Part shown: positions 16,000 through 25,536 of the stretch, in pieces
How positions within the stretch are numbered: the stretch's first letter is position 1
Layout: every line of letters starts with the position of its first letter
Source of the DNA: G965212025 sp965215765
GTDB lineage: Bacteria > Pseudomonadota > Gammaproteobacteria > Poriferisulfidales > Oxydemutatoraceae
Length of the DNA stretch: 64,000 bases
NCBI GenBank assembly: GCA_965215765.1
Contig: OZ244118.1
Coordinates: 372,001 to 436,000 of the forward strand
Direction: 5' to 3'
The notes under the pieces: generated by a model
Database searches by the model: none
Told to the model about the DNA's origin: nothing
What the model saw: the letters and a program-made list of their open reading frames with translations, nothing else
Translations under genes and position numbers: made by a program

Positions 16000-17709
16000 T
16001 ACAGTCCAGGGTTGCTGATCCAGAATAACGCCTCTGATGGCGGCGTGTGAGGAGTATTGTTCTGACAGCTTGGTGAAGCGCTGTTTGACTGCCTTGTGCA
16101 ATTTCGGGTCCTGCAACCGTTCCGGCGATTTCGGGTGGATTTCCAGATGCTCCAGTTCTTTGGCGAGCGTTGCTTCGATGACGACTGCCAATGCGATCAA
16201 AAATGCCTGTCCCTCGCCATACACCATGACTTGCGACACGAGGGGGTCGGTGAGCAGTTTGCGTTCCACGTTTGCCGGGGAGATTTTTTCGCCACTGCTC
16301 ATGACAATGATGTCTTTGAGTCTGCCGATAATGAATATTCTTCCGTCTCTGGAAATCCTGGCCTGATCGCCAGTGTGCAGCCAGCCTTGTTGATCCAGCA
16401 CCTGTGCAGTTGCCTCGGGCTTATTCCAATACCCCTGCATGACTGAGGGGCCACTGACCAGTAGCTCCTGGTTTTTGCCGATCCGGACTTTGACTCCCGG
16501 AATGGTTTTCCCGATGCTGCCTGGCATCGTATCCCCAGGGCGATTCAGAGAGACGACCGGGCTGCTTTCAGTGAGCCCGTAGCCTTGGCAGACCATGAAC
16601 CCCAAGGCAAGCAGCTTTTTCTCGGTTTCCGGAAACAACGGCGCGCCACCGCTGATGGCGATTTGCAAGTGCCCTCCCAGTCCGGCGCGAACCCGTCTGG
16701 CAAACAGTCGGTCAAGCAGCGGCCACAAAATCGCTGCCACCCATTTTGAAGCACCAGGTGTGCGTATTCGGTAACAGCAGTTCAACAGGCATTTCGCAAG
16801 GCTGCCTTTGCGATTTGCCGTCGTTTCCACGCGCGTCAGAAACTGTTCATAAATTCTCGGCACCGATACGAGCATGGTCGGTTTGAAGCGTTGCAAGTCT
16901 GCGCCCAGAACCGGGATGGAGCGGTTAAACGCCACTTGGGCACCAACGTACAGTGCCAGATAGTAGCCGGCAGTTCTTTCGAAGGAATGTGAAAGTGGCA
17001 AAAAAGACAGCAACAGGCTGTTGCTGTCTACTTTGATCGCCGTCGCCGTGGCGCAGATGTTGGCGAGGATGTTGCGGTGTGAAAGCATCACCCCCTTTGG
17101 CATGCCCGTCGTTCCGGAGGTGTAAATGATGGTTGCCAGTTGGTCAGGCTTGCTGCGTATGGGTTGGTGCAGCATGGATCTTGCTTCAGGCAGCCAGGAA
17201 TCCAGTTTGGCGACTCGCTTGTCCAGACCCTGGGCTCCGTTTTTCGGAATATCTGTATCTCGCAGATAGAGCACTTTCCTCAAAGTGGGCAGGCTTTGCG
17301 GTGTGGGCAGCAGTTCCAGAGCGTGGCGCAGTTTGGGCAGCAGCAACAGGCTGGCACCAGAATCAGTGACAATGTGCGACCAGTTGGCAATGCTGTCATC
17401 GTGAAACAGCGGCACCGAGACCATGCCTGCGGCCAGAGCCGCCTGGTCAAAGGCAATCCATTCAACGCAGTTTCGCAAGGCAATGGCAACCCGGGTTCCA
17501 GGCAGGAGGCCTTGCTCGTCAAATGCGTTTTTCCAGCGTACTGCCCGTGCGGCTACTGCCTCCCATGTCCACTCTTTCCATTCCTGTTTTTCTTCCTGCC
17601 ATTGCCAGTAAGCAATGCGATCAGGTGTTTTCTCAACCCGGGCTGTAAATAATGTGTGGAGCGTGTCCCGTTCCTCATTTATTTTTATTTGCCGACTATT
17701 CGCTTCCAT
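15901..17709 (-). CDS. Long-chain fatty acid-CoA ligase (AMP-forming)
   Basis: This adenylate-forming enzyme of about 602 aa activates fatty acids to acyl-CoA through an acyl-AMP intermediate. Motifs: IIYTSGTTGMPKGVMLSHRN (about 193-212), the A5 motif YGLTESSPV, and HTGDQARI followed by DGRIFIIGRLKDIIVMSSGE (about 445-475) with Lys in ISPANVERK. The long insertion and C-terminal KIFEHYRAS resemble the FadD15 / bubblegum-type long-chain ligases. I start it at 17709 (MEANSRQIKI); the frame stays open to 17862 and starts at 17730 or 17862 are possible. It is convergent with the pilus operon and divergent from mraZ. Its last 33 codons are duplicated downstream at 15564-15662. Confidence 0.88.
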   Translation of the reverse strand: MEANSRQIKINEERDTLHTLFTARVEKTPDRIAYWQWQEEKQEWKEWTWEAVAARAVRWKNAFDEQGLLPGTRVAIALRNCVEWIAFDQAALAAGMVSVPLFHDDSIANWSHIVTDSGASLLLLPKLRHALELLPTPQSLPTLRKVLYLRDTDIPKNGAQGLDKRVAKLDSWLPEARSMLHQPIRSKPDQLATIIYTSGTTGMPKGVMLSHRNILANICATATAIKVDSNSLLLSFLPLSHSFERTAGYYLALYVGAQVAFNRSIPVLGADLQRFKPTMLVSVPRIYEQFLTRVETTANRKGSLAKCLLNCCYRIRTPGASKWVAAILWPLLDRLFARRVRAGLGGHLQIAISGGAPLFPETEKKLLALGFMVCQGYGLTESSPVVSLNRPGDTMPGSIGKTIPGVKVRIGKNQELLVSGPSVMQGYWNKPEATAQVLDQQGWLHTGDQARISRDGRIFIIGRLKDIIVMSSGEKISPANVERKLLTDPLVSQVMVYGEGQAFLIALAVVIEATLAKELEHLEIHPKSPERLQDPKLHKAVKQRFTKLSEQYSSHAAIRGVILDQQPWTVENGLLTPTMKLKRVKIFEHYRASVERIYDKYR

Positions 17710-17991
17710 ACCTGGCAATTCTATCCGCATCCTGAGCCGTACTTCCCGAACAAAGACATAGTGTCGGTCATTTCCGGGATCGCCGAGACGAGGGCTGCCG
17801 AACCGACCAGAGAACAGCAAGCCTTCCCGGAGCCGGGGATATCGCGCAAACGCGCTGATCACGTTGCTGACTTTGTCGCCAAGCCCGCTTCAAACCGAGA
17901 AAAACCCTTCCTGTGCGCGCGCCGAAGGAAACTTTCTCCAGGCAGATGTCAGGTTGATGCACCGGGTTTTGCAGAAATTAAAGCGTTGTGG

Positions 17992-18020
17992 TTGACATAA
18001 AAGTAGAGATAATGTAAAAC
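17992..18020 (+). promoter_or_regulatory. Predicted dcw promoter upstream of mraZ
   Basis: A perfect TTGACA (17992-17997) is separated by 17 bp from TAAAAC (18015-18020), placing transcription start about 20 nt before the mraZ ATG. No obvious TGGG direct repeats (the MraZ operator in Escherichia coli) are seen in the short leader, and the ribosome-binding site is weak. The remainder of 17710-18043 shows no gene. Confidence 0.6.
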
Positions 18021-18043
18021 TAAATGGCTTTCTTGTAAAGTTA

Positions 18044-18568
18044 ATGACCGACCAAATAGAAAAACCGTCAAGCAGGCTTCGACTGAAAGATGCTTTTCAG
18101 GGAATCAACAAATACAGGGTTGATGCTCGCGGCAGGCTGAATATTCCGACAAAATTTCGGGAGATCATCGCTGGGAAATACGGCGGGAAGCTTTTTATCA
18201 CCATGGATCTCACGGGCATGTCGGTCAGTGTCTATCCTTATACCCTGGCCGAAAAGATGTATGAAAACAGCCCGAACATTCCTGTTTACGGAGACAGGGT
18301 GGGCACAGTATTTAATGAATTTGTCCTGTCGGGAGAGGAATGCGAACCCGATGCGCAGGGCAGGCTTTTGATTCCCTTTATGTTACGTGATTCTGCCGGC
18401 ATTGCTGAGAATCAGGATGCTGTAGTGGTAGGCAAGGGAATCAGATTTGACGTCTGGAATGCGGAAAAATGGCAACTGCAAAGAGAGCTGTGGAAGAAAG
18501 AAATAGCTACGGCGGCACCCGAAAATTTCAAGTCGGTGCTGTCGGTGATGGAAAAGTTTGATTTGTGA
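18044..18568 (+). CDS. mraZ: Transcriptional regulator MraZ
   Basis: This is the first gene of the dcw cluster. MraZ is a double-AbrB-fold DNA-binding protein that controls its own operon. The two signature repeats are visible: YRVDARGRLNIPTKFREII (about 26-44) and CEPDAQGRLLIPFMLRD (about 103-119). At 174 aa it is longer than the usual 140-155; about 16 extra residues precede the normal N-terminus (FQGINKY). rsmH follows immediately. Confidence 0.92.
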   Translation: MTDQIEKPSSRLRLKDAFQGINKYRVDARGRLNIPTKFREIIAGKYGGKLFITMDLTGMSVSVYPYTLAEKMYENSPNIPVYGDRVGTVFNEFVLSGEECEPDAQGRLLIPFMLRDSAGIAENQDAVVVGKGIRFDVWNAEKWQLQRELWKKEIATAAPENFKSVLSVMEKFDL

Positions 18569-19591
18569 GTGTTTGCGGAAAGGTGTTTTGTGTTGCCTTG
18601 GCAAACTTTCGCACTGTTCGCCGGAAGCAAGAGATTTTTTGTGTCCGGGTCCGTTGAAGATACGGATTTTCATTGTCCGGTAATGGAGAAGGAACTGCTG
18701 GAGGCTCTGCAAATAAAACCCGATGGGAGCTACCTGGACGCGACTTATGGGCGCGGTGGGCATAGTCAGGCAGTCCTGGAGCGACTGGGTTCGAGCGGTC
18801 GCCTTTTGGCTTTTGACAAAGACCCACAGGCATGCGAGCACGCCCAAAAGCGTTTTGCGCGCGACCCGCGCTTTAAAGTTCGGCAGGCCTCTTTTGCCTG
18901 CCTGGCAGAACTGGTGGACGGTGACCCTCGCTTTGATGGCGTATTTTTTGATTTGGGAGTGTCAACCCCGCAACTCAACGATGCGCAAAGAGGTTTCAGC
19001 TTTCAGAAAGATGGTCCTTTGGATATGCGTATGGACTACACCCGGGATTATCCGGTTTCCGAATGGTTGGAGGAAGCTTCGTCAGCAGAGATTTGCCGAG
19101 TGTTGCGGAAATACGGAGAAGAACCTCGGGCGATGAAGATCGCCCGAGCCATTAAATCTGGCTCGCCCCCCAGGACGACTCACGACTTGGCGCAAATCGC
19201 CAAGGCATCGGCGGCGGGATCGGCGATGAAAAAACACCCCGCAACACGGGTTTTTTTGGCCTTGCGCATGTTCCTGAACCGGGAACTTGAGGAGTTGCAG
19301 GAGGCCTTGGAAGCGGTGCTGTATCTTTTGAAACCCGGCGGCAAGGTGGTGGTGATCACCTTTCATTCGCTGGAAGACCGTATTGTCAAGCAGTTTATGC
19401 GCAGGCATGGCACACGCTTTAGTCCTGACCCTCATAAGGTGGGTGCGAAAACAGCAAGCCGCACGAACAAAACTTTGCGATGGGACGGAAAGTGTCTGTT
19501 TTCAAGCCGCGAAGAAACGGCGGCGAATCCCCGCGCACGCAGTGCACGTTTGCGTGTGGCGGAAAAAGTGCTACAGACCTGTGTCGGATAG
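18569..19591 (+). CDS. rsmH: 16S rRNA m4C1402 methyltransferase RsmH
   Basis: This SAM-dependent enzyme N4-methylates C1402 of 16S rRNA. Motifs: the N-terminal HCPVM, the SAM loop YLDATYGRGGHS (about 54-65), FFDLGVSTPQLNDAQRGFSF, GPLDMRMD and VITFHSLEDRIVKQF. The frame opens with GTG 18569, directly after the mraZ stop. GTG 18641 would give about 316 aa, closer to the normal length, with AAGAGA before it, so the first 24 residues may be untranslated. ftsL overlaps its 3' end. Confidence 0.92.
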   Translation: MFAERCFVLPWQTFALFAGSKRFFVSGSVEDTDFHCPVMEKELLEALQIKPDGSYLDATYGRGGHSQAVLERLGSSGRLLAFDKDPQACEHAQKRFARDPRFKVRQASFACLAELVDGDPRFDGVFFDLGVSTPQLNDAQRGFSFQKDGPLDMRMDYTRDYPVSEWLEEASSAEICRVLRKYGEEPRAMKIARAIKSGSPPRTTHDLAQIAKASAAGSAMKKHPATRVFLALRMFLNRELEELQEALEAVLYLLKPGGKVVVITFHSLEDRIVKQFMRRHGTRFSPDPHKVGAKTASRTNKTLRWDGKCLFSSREETAANPRARSARLRVAEKVLQTCVG

Positions 19592-19877
19592 GCAGACGAA
19601 AACCCCGTTGGCGTCCTTTCTCGGTTGGCAGGGAATGGTTTTATTGCTTTTTTTTTCGCTCATGCTGGCTCAGATTTTTGCAAAGCACAGCTATCAAAAG
19701 CTCCAAGGTGAATTGCAGGCGGCGATGCTTCAACAGAATCACCTGGGACACGAGCATCAACAGTATTTGCTGGAACGCGAGACCCACCTGGACAGTGACC
19801 GGATAAAGCGGCGGGCAAGAGAGGAGCTGGACATGCAAATTCCGCAAAGGCTCACGGCAAGGAAGTTGCCGCTATAG
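19581..19877 (+). CDS. ftsL: Cell division protein FtsL
   Basis: This 98-aa bitopic protein has a short cytoplasmic tail, a membrane segment (about 16-36, WQGMVLLLFFSLMLAQIFAKH) and a periplasmic coiled-coil-like helix (KLQGELQAAMLQQNHLGHEHQQ...), ending DMQIPQRLTARKLPL. FtsL forms the FtsQLB complex that activates FtsWI. The GTG at 19581 overlaps the rsmH stop; this start gives the family-typical length. Identity rests on topology and position between rsmH and ftsI, as FtsL sequences diverge widely. Confidence 0.85.
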   Translation: MSDRQTKTPLASFLGWQGMVLLLFFSLMLAQIFAKHSYQKLQGELQAAMLQQNHLGHEHQQYLLERETHLDSDRIKRRAREELDMQIPQRLTARKLPL

Positions 19878-19879
19878 CT

Positions 19880-21622
19880 ATGGTGCGCAAATCAGGGCGG
19901 ATGATGGGGTCGGGAAGCACTCCCCGCTCTTGGCGATATATTTTTGTGTTGTGCCTGTTTGCGGTTGCCAACTTGGGTGTGCTGGCGAAGGTGCTGTATT
20001 TGCAACAGTTTTCCGGCGACATGTTGTTGGCGAAAGGAAAGGAGCTGTATCAACGCGAGGTGCTCATTCCTGCCAAACGCGGCAAGATTCTTGATCGGAA
20101 CGGCAAATTGCTCGCTATCAGTGCGCCGGTCGTGGACGCCTACGTAGACAGGGCACTGTTTGATCTCTCGGATGAGAGTTACACAAAACTGGCCGGAGTG
20201 CTGGATCTTTCGGTTCACTCTTTGAAAAAGAGGGTGCAATCCTCCGCGCAGAAAGGATCCGTATCCGTGAAATTGGGTTTGCCGCCAAGCCAGGGTCAAA
20301 GCCTGAAAGCCTTGAAAATTCCCGGTCTTTCTCTTGTTGACCGGTACGAGCGTTATTACCCCTTTATGGAAGTCGCAGCGCACGTCACTGGCTATCTGGA
20401 AAGATACGCTGGCGGGATTGAAGGGCTTGAGAAATCCTTTGACAGTGTTTTGAAGGGGAGTGAAGGCAGGCGTGTGATTTTGCAAAATATTCTCGGGCGG
20501 GTGGTTGATGAGTTAGACACAGCAGGAAGCCGTGACGCGAAATCGGGTCAGGACGTGGTTTTAAGCATTGATATCCGCATCCAGCACCTTGCCTACCACG
20601 CACTGGTCAGTGCTCTGAAACAACATGATGCCGAGTCAGGCTCTGTGGTGGTGATGGATTGCAAGACGGGTGAAGTGCTGGCGATGGTGAACCTGCCTGC
20701 TTACAACCCCAACTACCGCGGTGGCATGTTCCCTGAAAGGGTGCGCAACAGGGCATTGATTGACGCTTACGAACCGGGCTCAACGATCAAGCCTTTTGTC
20801 ATGGCGGCTTTGCTGGAGGGAGAATACGCCACGACCGAAAGCGTTGTGGACACGTCTCCCGGACGGCGAAAAATTGGCAATTTCGTGATTAGTGATATAC
20901 GCAATTATGGGAAATTGAGCCTCGCCACAGTGATCGTCAAGTCCAGCAATGTCGGGATTAGCCGCTTCGCGGAAAGGTTGCCCGAGAGAACGTTCAGGGA
21001 GGTTTTCAGCCGGATAGGTTTGGGACACATACCCGGTACCGGGTTCCCGGGGGAGAGCATGGGGAGGCTGCCTCACTTTGACAAAAATACGAAAGTGGAG
21101 TTTCTTGCGGCTTCCTACGGTTATGGCTTTTCCTCTTCTTTATTGCAGTTGGCGCACGCCTATACGGTATTCGCGAACGATGGCTGGCAACCGTACCTGA
21201 GCCTGTTGAAAAACGAGGACGGTGCCGGACAGCGCGAAATTTTTGAAGCGAAAGTTGCGCGTCAGGTCAGAGCGGTTTTGCGCGACGTCGTGAGCACCGG
21301 AGGCACGGGGTCAAGAGCGCAACTCAGCGGCTATTCTGCGGCTGGAAAAACCGGAACCGTTCGTGTTCACGGTAAGGGGAAATATCAGGAAGGGGAATTC
21401 AATTCCACATTCGTAGGTTTTGCCCCGGCGGTTCAAGCACGATTGTCCGTGGCGGTGATGATTCGCGAGCCAGGCAAAAAAGCGTATTTTGGCGGCGAAG
21501 TGGCGGCACCTGTTTTCTCTGAGATTACGGAACAGGCTTTGCGGCTTCTTGGGGTTCCGGAAGATATGCCGATCGATGATTGGGAAAAATGGTCACGCGC
21601 CGAGGTGGTAAATGCTCGCTGA
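19880..21622 (+). CDS. ftsI: Septal peptidoglycan transpeptidase FtsI (PBP3)
   Basis: This 580-aa class B penicillin-binding protein crosslinks septal peptidoglycan with FtsW. It has a cytoplasmic N-terminus, a membrane anchor (about 18-38), a pedestal domain (RGKILDRNGKLLA near 66) and the transpeptidase domain with catalytic STIK (Ser about 301), SSN (about 354) and KTGT (about 490). It starts 2 bp after the ftsL stop, and murE overlaps its 3' end by 11 bp. Confidence 0.95.
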   Translation: MVRKSGRMMGSGSTPRSWRYIFVLCLFAVANLGVLAKVLYLQQFSGDMLLAKGKELYQREVLIPAKRGKILDRNGKLLAISAPVVDAYVDRALFDLSDESYTKLAGVLDLSVHSLKKRVQSSAQKGSVSVKLGLPPSQGQSLKALKIPGLSLVDRYERYYPFMEVAAHVTGYLERYAGGIEGLEKSFDSVLKGSEGRRVILQNILGRVVDELDTAGSRDAKSGQDVVLSIDIRIQHLAYHALVSALKQHDAESGSVVVMDCKTGEVLAMVNLPAYNPNYRGGMFPERVRNRALIDAYEPGSTIKPFVMAALLEGEYATTESVVDTSPGRRKIGNFVISDIRNYGKLSLATVIVKSSNVGISRFAERLPERTFREVFSRIGLGHIPGTGFPGESMGRLPHFDKNTKVEFLAASYGYGFSSSLLQLAHAYTVFANDGWQPYLSLLKNEDGAGQREIFEAKVARQVRAVLRDVVSTGGTGSRAQLSGYSAAGKTGTVRVHGKGKYQEGEFNSTFVGFAPAVQARLSVAVMIREPGKKAYFGGEVAAPVFSEITEQALRLLGVPEDMPIDDWEKWSRAEVVNAR

Positions 21623-23117
21623 GCGCACTTTGGATTCCCTGTTGGCTGGCATTGCCGACGTGGGCGAGCCTTATGCGAAAACTTTGGTGCAGGGTCTTTC
21701 CTCCGACTCTCGCAGATTGCGCGCAGGCGATGTGTTTTTTGCCTGCAAGGGCGGGGCTTTTCACGGCCTGGAATTTGCAGAAGAGGCGGTCGAAAAAGGT
21801 GCCATCTGCGTGTTATGGGAACCTTCGGCGGAACGTTACCGCTTGCCTGCAGGAGTTCCTGCCATGGCAGTTCCGGGACTGCGGGCGCAAATTGGGGTGA
21901 TTGCTGACCGATTTTATGGCTGCCCTTCACGGGACATTCCCGTCGTTGCGGTAACCGGAACCGACGGCAAGACTTCCGTTAGCCATTTCCTGGCAGAGTT
22001 CCTGGAGCATCTTGGCAAGCATTGCGGTCTGATCGGCACGCTTGGCAGTGGCTTTGTCGGGGCACTGGAGAGTACCGAAATGACCACTCCGGATGCCATT
22101 TTTTTGCATCGCCGCATCCGGGAACTGCGCGATTCCGGCGCCGTTTATATCGTGATTGAGGCTTCATCTCATGGTCTCTCGCAGCACCGGCTCGCCGGTT
22201 TGCTGGTCAATGTCGCAGTGTTGACCAATCTGGGACACGACCACCTGGATTATCACGGCTCGCATGCCTCGTACGCTGCCGCCAAGCGTAGCCTGTTCGA
22301 GAATGCTGATCTGGAAACAGCAGTGGTGAATGCTGATGACGCTTTTGGCAGAGAATTGGCAGAGCATTGCCAGCCGCATTGCCAAGTGTTGCGCTATTCG
22401 GCGAAGGACGCCGTCAACGCCGAGCTGTGCGCGGAAGAAATTGTCGCCGACAGCCACGGCCTGCGTTTTGATATTCGTTACGGTGACCAAAGAGCCACAT
22501 TGCACAGCGTGTTGCTGGGACAATTCAACGTATTGAACCTGCTTGCCGTTTTGAGCGTCCTGCTCACGACAGGCGAGGAGTCGTTTACCAGGCTTGTGGC
22601 TTTGGCAAAAAAAATTCAGCCGGCCGCCGGTCGCATGCAGCGTTTTTCAGTGGCGAATACCCCTGTTGTCCTTCTTGATTATGCGCATACGCCGCAGGCC
22701 TTAAACGAAGCCCTGTTGAGTTGCCGAAACATGACGAGCAAAAAGCTGCATTGTGTTTTTGGCTGTGGTGGTGAGCGGGATCGTGCCAAGCGACCGCTGA
22801 TGGGTGCCATTGCTTCGCGTTTGGCCGACACGGTCATATTGACGGATGACAATCCACGCCGGGAGAGTCCGGGAAAAATTTTGCAGGAAATTCTGGCGGG
22901 GGCAGACGAAACAGGGAAGTTCTCGCTCATTCACGATCGCCGCGCCGCGATCAGACAACTTCTCAATTCCGCTTCGGTTGACGATTGTGTGCTGGTGGCC
23001 GGTAAGGGACACGAAGCCTTTCAGGAAAACGCCACGGGCAAGCGTCGGTTTTCGGATGCCGAGGTGATTTCGGAATGCCTGTATGCGCGCCGGGGGGAGT
23101 GGGAATGCACGGCTTGA
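21612..23117 (+). CDS. murE: UDP-MurNAc-tripeptide synthetase MurE
   Basis: This 501-aa Mur ligase adds the third stem-peptide residue. ATP loop TGTDGKTS (about 115-122), carbamylated-Lys region and the specificity motif DNPR (about 413-416, in DDNPRRESP) indicate meso-diaminopimelate as substrate and so Gram-negative type peptidoglycan. The ATG at 21612 overlaps ftsI; murF starts inside its last codons. Confidence 0.95.
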   Translation: MLAERTLDSLLAGIADVGEPYAKTLVQGLSSDSRRLRAGDVFFACKGGAFHGLEFAEEAVEKGAICVLWEPSAERYRLPAGVPAMAVPGLRAQIGVIADRFYGCPSRDIPVVAVTGTDGKTSVSHFLAEFLEHLGKHCGLIGTLGSGFVGALESTEMTTPDAIFLHRRIRELRDSGAVYIVIEASSHGLSQHRLAGLLVNVAVLTNLGHDHLDYHGSHASYAAAKRSLFENADLETAVVNADDAFGRELAEHCQPHCQVLRYSAKDAVNAELCAEEIVADSHGLRFDIRYGDQRATLHSVLLGQFNVLNLLAVLSVLLTTGEESFTRLVALAKKIQPAAGRMQRFSVANTPVVLLDYAHTPQALNEALLSCRNMTSKKLHCVFGCGGERDRAKRPLMGAIASRLADTVILTDDNPRRESPGKILQEILAGADETGKFSLIHDRRAAIRQLLNSASVDDCVLVAGKGHEAFQENATGKRRFSDAEVISECLYARRGEWECTA

Positions 23118-24460
23118 GTCTGGAGGAAATCAAGGTGATCTGCGGTGGGGTGATGTCGGGCACGAATTGCTTTCCGAACAACGTCAGCATCGACAGCAGA
23201 ACCATGCAGAAGGGGGAATTGTTTGTGGCACTGAAGGGTTCGAATTTTGATGGCCACGACTACGTGGCTGATTGCGCCGCCAGAGGGTGCTGCGCTGCCA
23301 TAGTCAGTCGACCCTGCGCCGTTGCTTTGCCTATGGTTTTGGTGCCCGACACGCTGAGCGCTTTGGGGAAATTGGCTGCGGCATGGCGTGAGCGTTTTGT
23401 TTTGAAAGTTCTGGCTTTGACCGGCAGCAACGGGAAAACGACGACCAAAGAAATGCTGGCTTCCATATTGCGCGTTCTGGGCAATGTTTTGACGAATCAC
23501 GGGAATTTTAACAATCACATCGGGGTGCCTTTGACCTTGTTGGGTCTGCGTGAAAAACACCGTTTTGCTGTGATTGAAATGGGAGCCAGCCGGCGTGGTG
23601 ACATTCGTGAGCTGTGTGCTTTGGCAAAGCCTGATGCGAGTTTGGTCACCAATGCAGCTCCGGCACACCTGCTTGAATTTGGCACTCTGGAAGGTGTGGC
23701 AGCAGGCAAGGGGGAGATTTTTGAAAGTTTGCCCGACAACGGCATCGGAGCGATCAATCGCGACGATCGCTTCTGTTCTTTTTGGCAGCAATTGCTGGGC
23801 AAGCGCCGCCAGATTACTTTTTCGATGAAGCAGGAGGCTGAGGTCAGGGCAGACACGACAGCATTCAGGGAAAGCGGAAATTTTTATTTGACAATCGGAA
23901 AAGAAAAACGCGCGGTTCACCTGCAATTGAAAGGGGATCACAACGTGCAAAACGCCTTGGCGGCATCCGCGCTTGGGCATGCGGCGGGTGCAGACATTGA
24001 TGCGATTGTTCAAGGGCTCGAAGCGACGGCTCCGCTGCCGGGTCGTCTGTTTTTTCTTCCCGGACCTCGGGGCATGAGGCTGATAGATGACTGCTACAAC
24101 GCCAATCCGGGTTCTTTGCTCGCGGGCTTGCAGGTTTTGAGCGAGTGCGAAGGAGAGCGCTGGCTGGCGTTGGCAGACATGGTGGAGCTTGGCGATGCCG
24201 CCGTCTACTGGCATGAGCAGTGCGGGCACGAAGCGAAGCGACATCAGGTAAAGCGTCTGTTCGCCTGCGGCAGTCATGCACAAAAGGCCGCTGTCAGTTT
24301 TGGACAGGGGGGCGAGTGTTTCAGTTCCTTTGCGGACATGTCAAAGGCTATGAAAGTGCTGGCACACCCGGGCGTGACTTTGTTGGTGAAGGGATCGCGC
24401 AGCTCTCATGCCGAGAAATTGATTGCCGAGTTGACGCATGGAGGACATGAAGAATGTTGA
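23105..24460 (+). CDS. murF: UDP-MurNAc-tripeptide:D-Ala-D-Ala ligase MurF
   Basis: This 451-aa cytoplasmic ligase adds D-Ala-D-Ala to the UDP-MurNAc-tripeptide. ATP loop TGSNGKTTTKEM is at about 105-116, and DDCYNANPGS and the C-terminal VLVKGSRSSHAE are present. I start at ATG 23105 (MHGLSLEEIK), which follows a GGGGGGAGTGGGA ribosome-binding site and overlaps the murE stop; an in-frame start at 23075 is less likely. Confidence 0.94.
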   Translation: MHGLSLEEIKVICGGVMSGTNCFPNNVSIDSRTMQKGELFVALKGSNFDGHDYVADCAARGCCAAIVSRPCAVALPMVLVPDTLSALGKLAAAWRERFVLKVLALTGSNGKTTTKEMLASILRVLGNVLTNHGNFNNHIGVPLTLLGLREKHRFAVIEMGASRRGDIRELCALAKPDASLVTNAAPAHLLEFGTLEGVAAGKGEIFESLPDNGIGAINRDDRFCSFWQQLLGKRRQITFSMKQEAEVRADTTAFRESGNFYLTIGKEKRAVHLQLKGDHNVQNALAASALGHAAGADIDAIVQGLEATAPLPGRLFFLPGPRGMRLIDDCYNANPGSLLAGLQVLSECEGERWLALADMVELGDAAVYWHEQCGHEAKRHQVKRLFACGSHAQKAAVSFGQGGECFSSFADMSKAMKVLAHPGVTLLVKGSRSSHAEKLIAELTHGGHEEC

Positions 24461-25536
24461 TAGTTCTGGCCGATTACCTAACGCAATTTCACAGCGGATT
24501 TCACGTCTTTCAGTACATCACTTTGCGCGCCGTACTAAGCGTATTGACTGCCTTGTCGCTGAGCTTTGTTTTTGGTCCCAAATTGATCGCTTCTCTGAAT
24601 CGGCACAATGCCGGACAAAACATCCGGACAGATGGGCCACCCAGTCATTACCGCAAACAAGGGATCCCGACCATGGGAGGCGGGCTGATTATTTTTTCTG
24701 TGCTGGTCAGCACTTTCCTGTGGGTTGATCTGGGCAATCGTTATGTGCTGATCGTGCTTTTTTCCATGCTGGCCTTTGCCGTGATTGGCGGGGTGGATGA
24801 CATCACCAAATTGCGCACCGGGCAAAGCCGCGGCTTGTCTGTCAGAGACAAATTCGCGATGCAGGCGGTTGCCGGAGTCGTCGTGAGCTTGCTGATCTAC
24901 AGCACCGCAGAGTTGCCAGTGGAAACTCAGTTGATCGTGCCTTTTTTCAAAGACTTGATCCTCACGATGGGGGCTTTCTTCCTGGTGCTGACTTTTCTGG
25001 TTATTGTGGGATCCAGCAATGCGATGAATCTCAGTGACGGCCTGGATGGTCTTGCCGTCATGCCGACCGTGATGATTGCGGGTGGGCTGGCAGTGTTTGC
25101 CTATGCCAGTGGCCACGTCACTTTCTCACAATACCTGGGGATCCCCAACTTGCCATTGGCTGGAGAGCTGGCGATTCTTTGTGGTGCCATCATCGGTTCC
25201 GGTCTGGGCTTTTTATGGTTTAACGCCTACCCGGCACAAATGTTCATGGGGGACTTGGGTTCTTTGGCGTTGGGGGCGGCGTTGGGGACGATTGCCGTGC
25301 TGGTTCGCCAGGAAATCGTTTTTTTGATCATGGGCGGCGTGCTGGTGGCGGAAACAATATCTGTCTTCATACAAGTCGGTTATTTCAAGCTGACCGGGCG
25401 GCGTGTTTTTCTGATGGCACCCTTACACCATCACTTGGAAATGCTGGGTTGGCCTGAGCCACGTGTCATCGTACGTTTTTGGATTATCACGCTGATTCTG
25501 GTGTTGATAGGACTCTCCACTTTGAAAATTCGGTAA
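24454..25536 (+). CDS. mraY: Phospho-MurNAc-pentapeptide transferase MraY
   Basis: This 360-aa polytopic enzyme makes lipid I from UDP-MurNAc-pentapeptide and undecaprenyl phosphate. Typical motifs: GPPSHYRKQGIPTMGGGLI, the catalytic VDDITK and NAMNLSDGLDGLA loops, AYPAQMFMGDLGSLALG and the C-terminal APLHHHLEMLGWPE. It overlaps the murF stop by 7 bp. Confidence 0.96.
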   Translation: MLIVLADYLTQFHSGFHVFQYITLRAVLSVLTALSLSFVFGPKLIASLNRHNAGQNIRTDGPPSHYRKQGIPTMGGGLIIFSVLVSTFLWVDLGNRYVLIVLFSMLAFAVIGGVDDITKLRTGQSRGLSVRDKFAMQAVAGVVVSLLIYSTAELPVETQLIVPFFKDLILTMGAFFLVLTFLVIVGSSNAMNLSDGLDGLAVMPTVMIAGGLAVFAYASGHVTFSQYLGIPNLPLAGELAILCGAIIGSGLGFLWFNAYPAQMFMGDLGSLALGAALGTIAVLVRQEIVFLIMGGVLVAETISVFIQVGYFKLTGRRVFLMAPLHHHLEMLGWPEPRVIVRFWIITLILVLIGLSTLKIR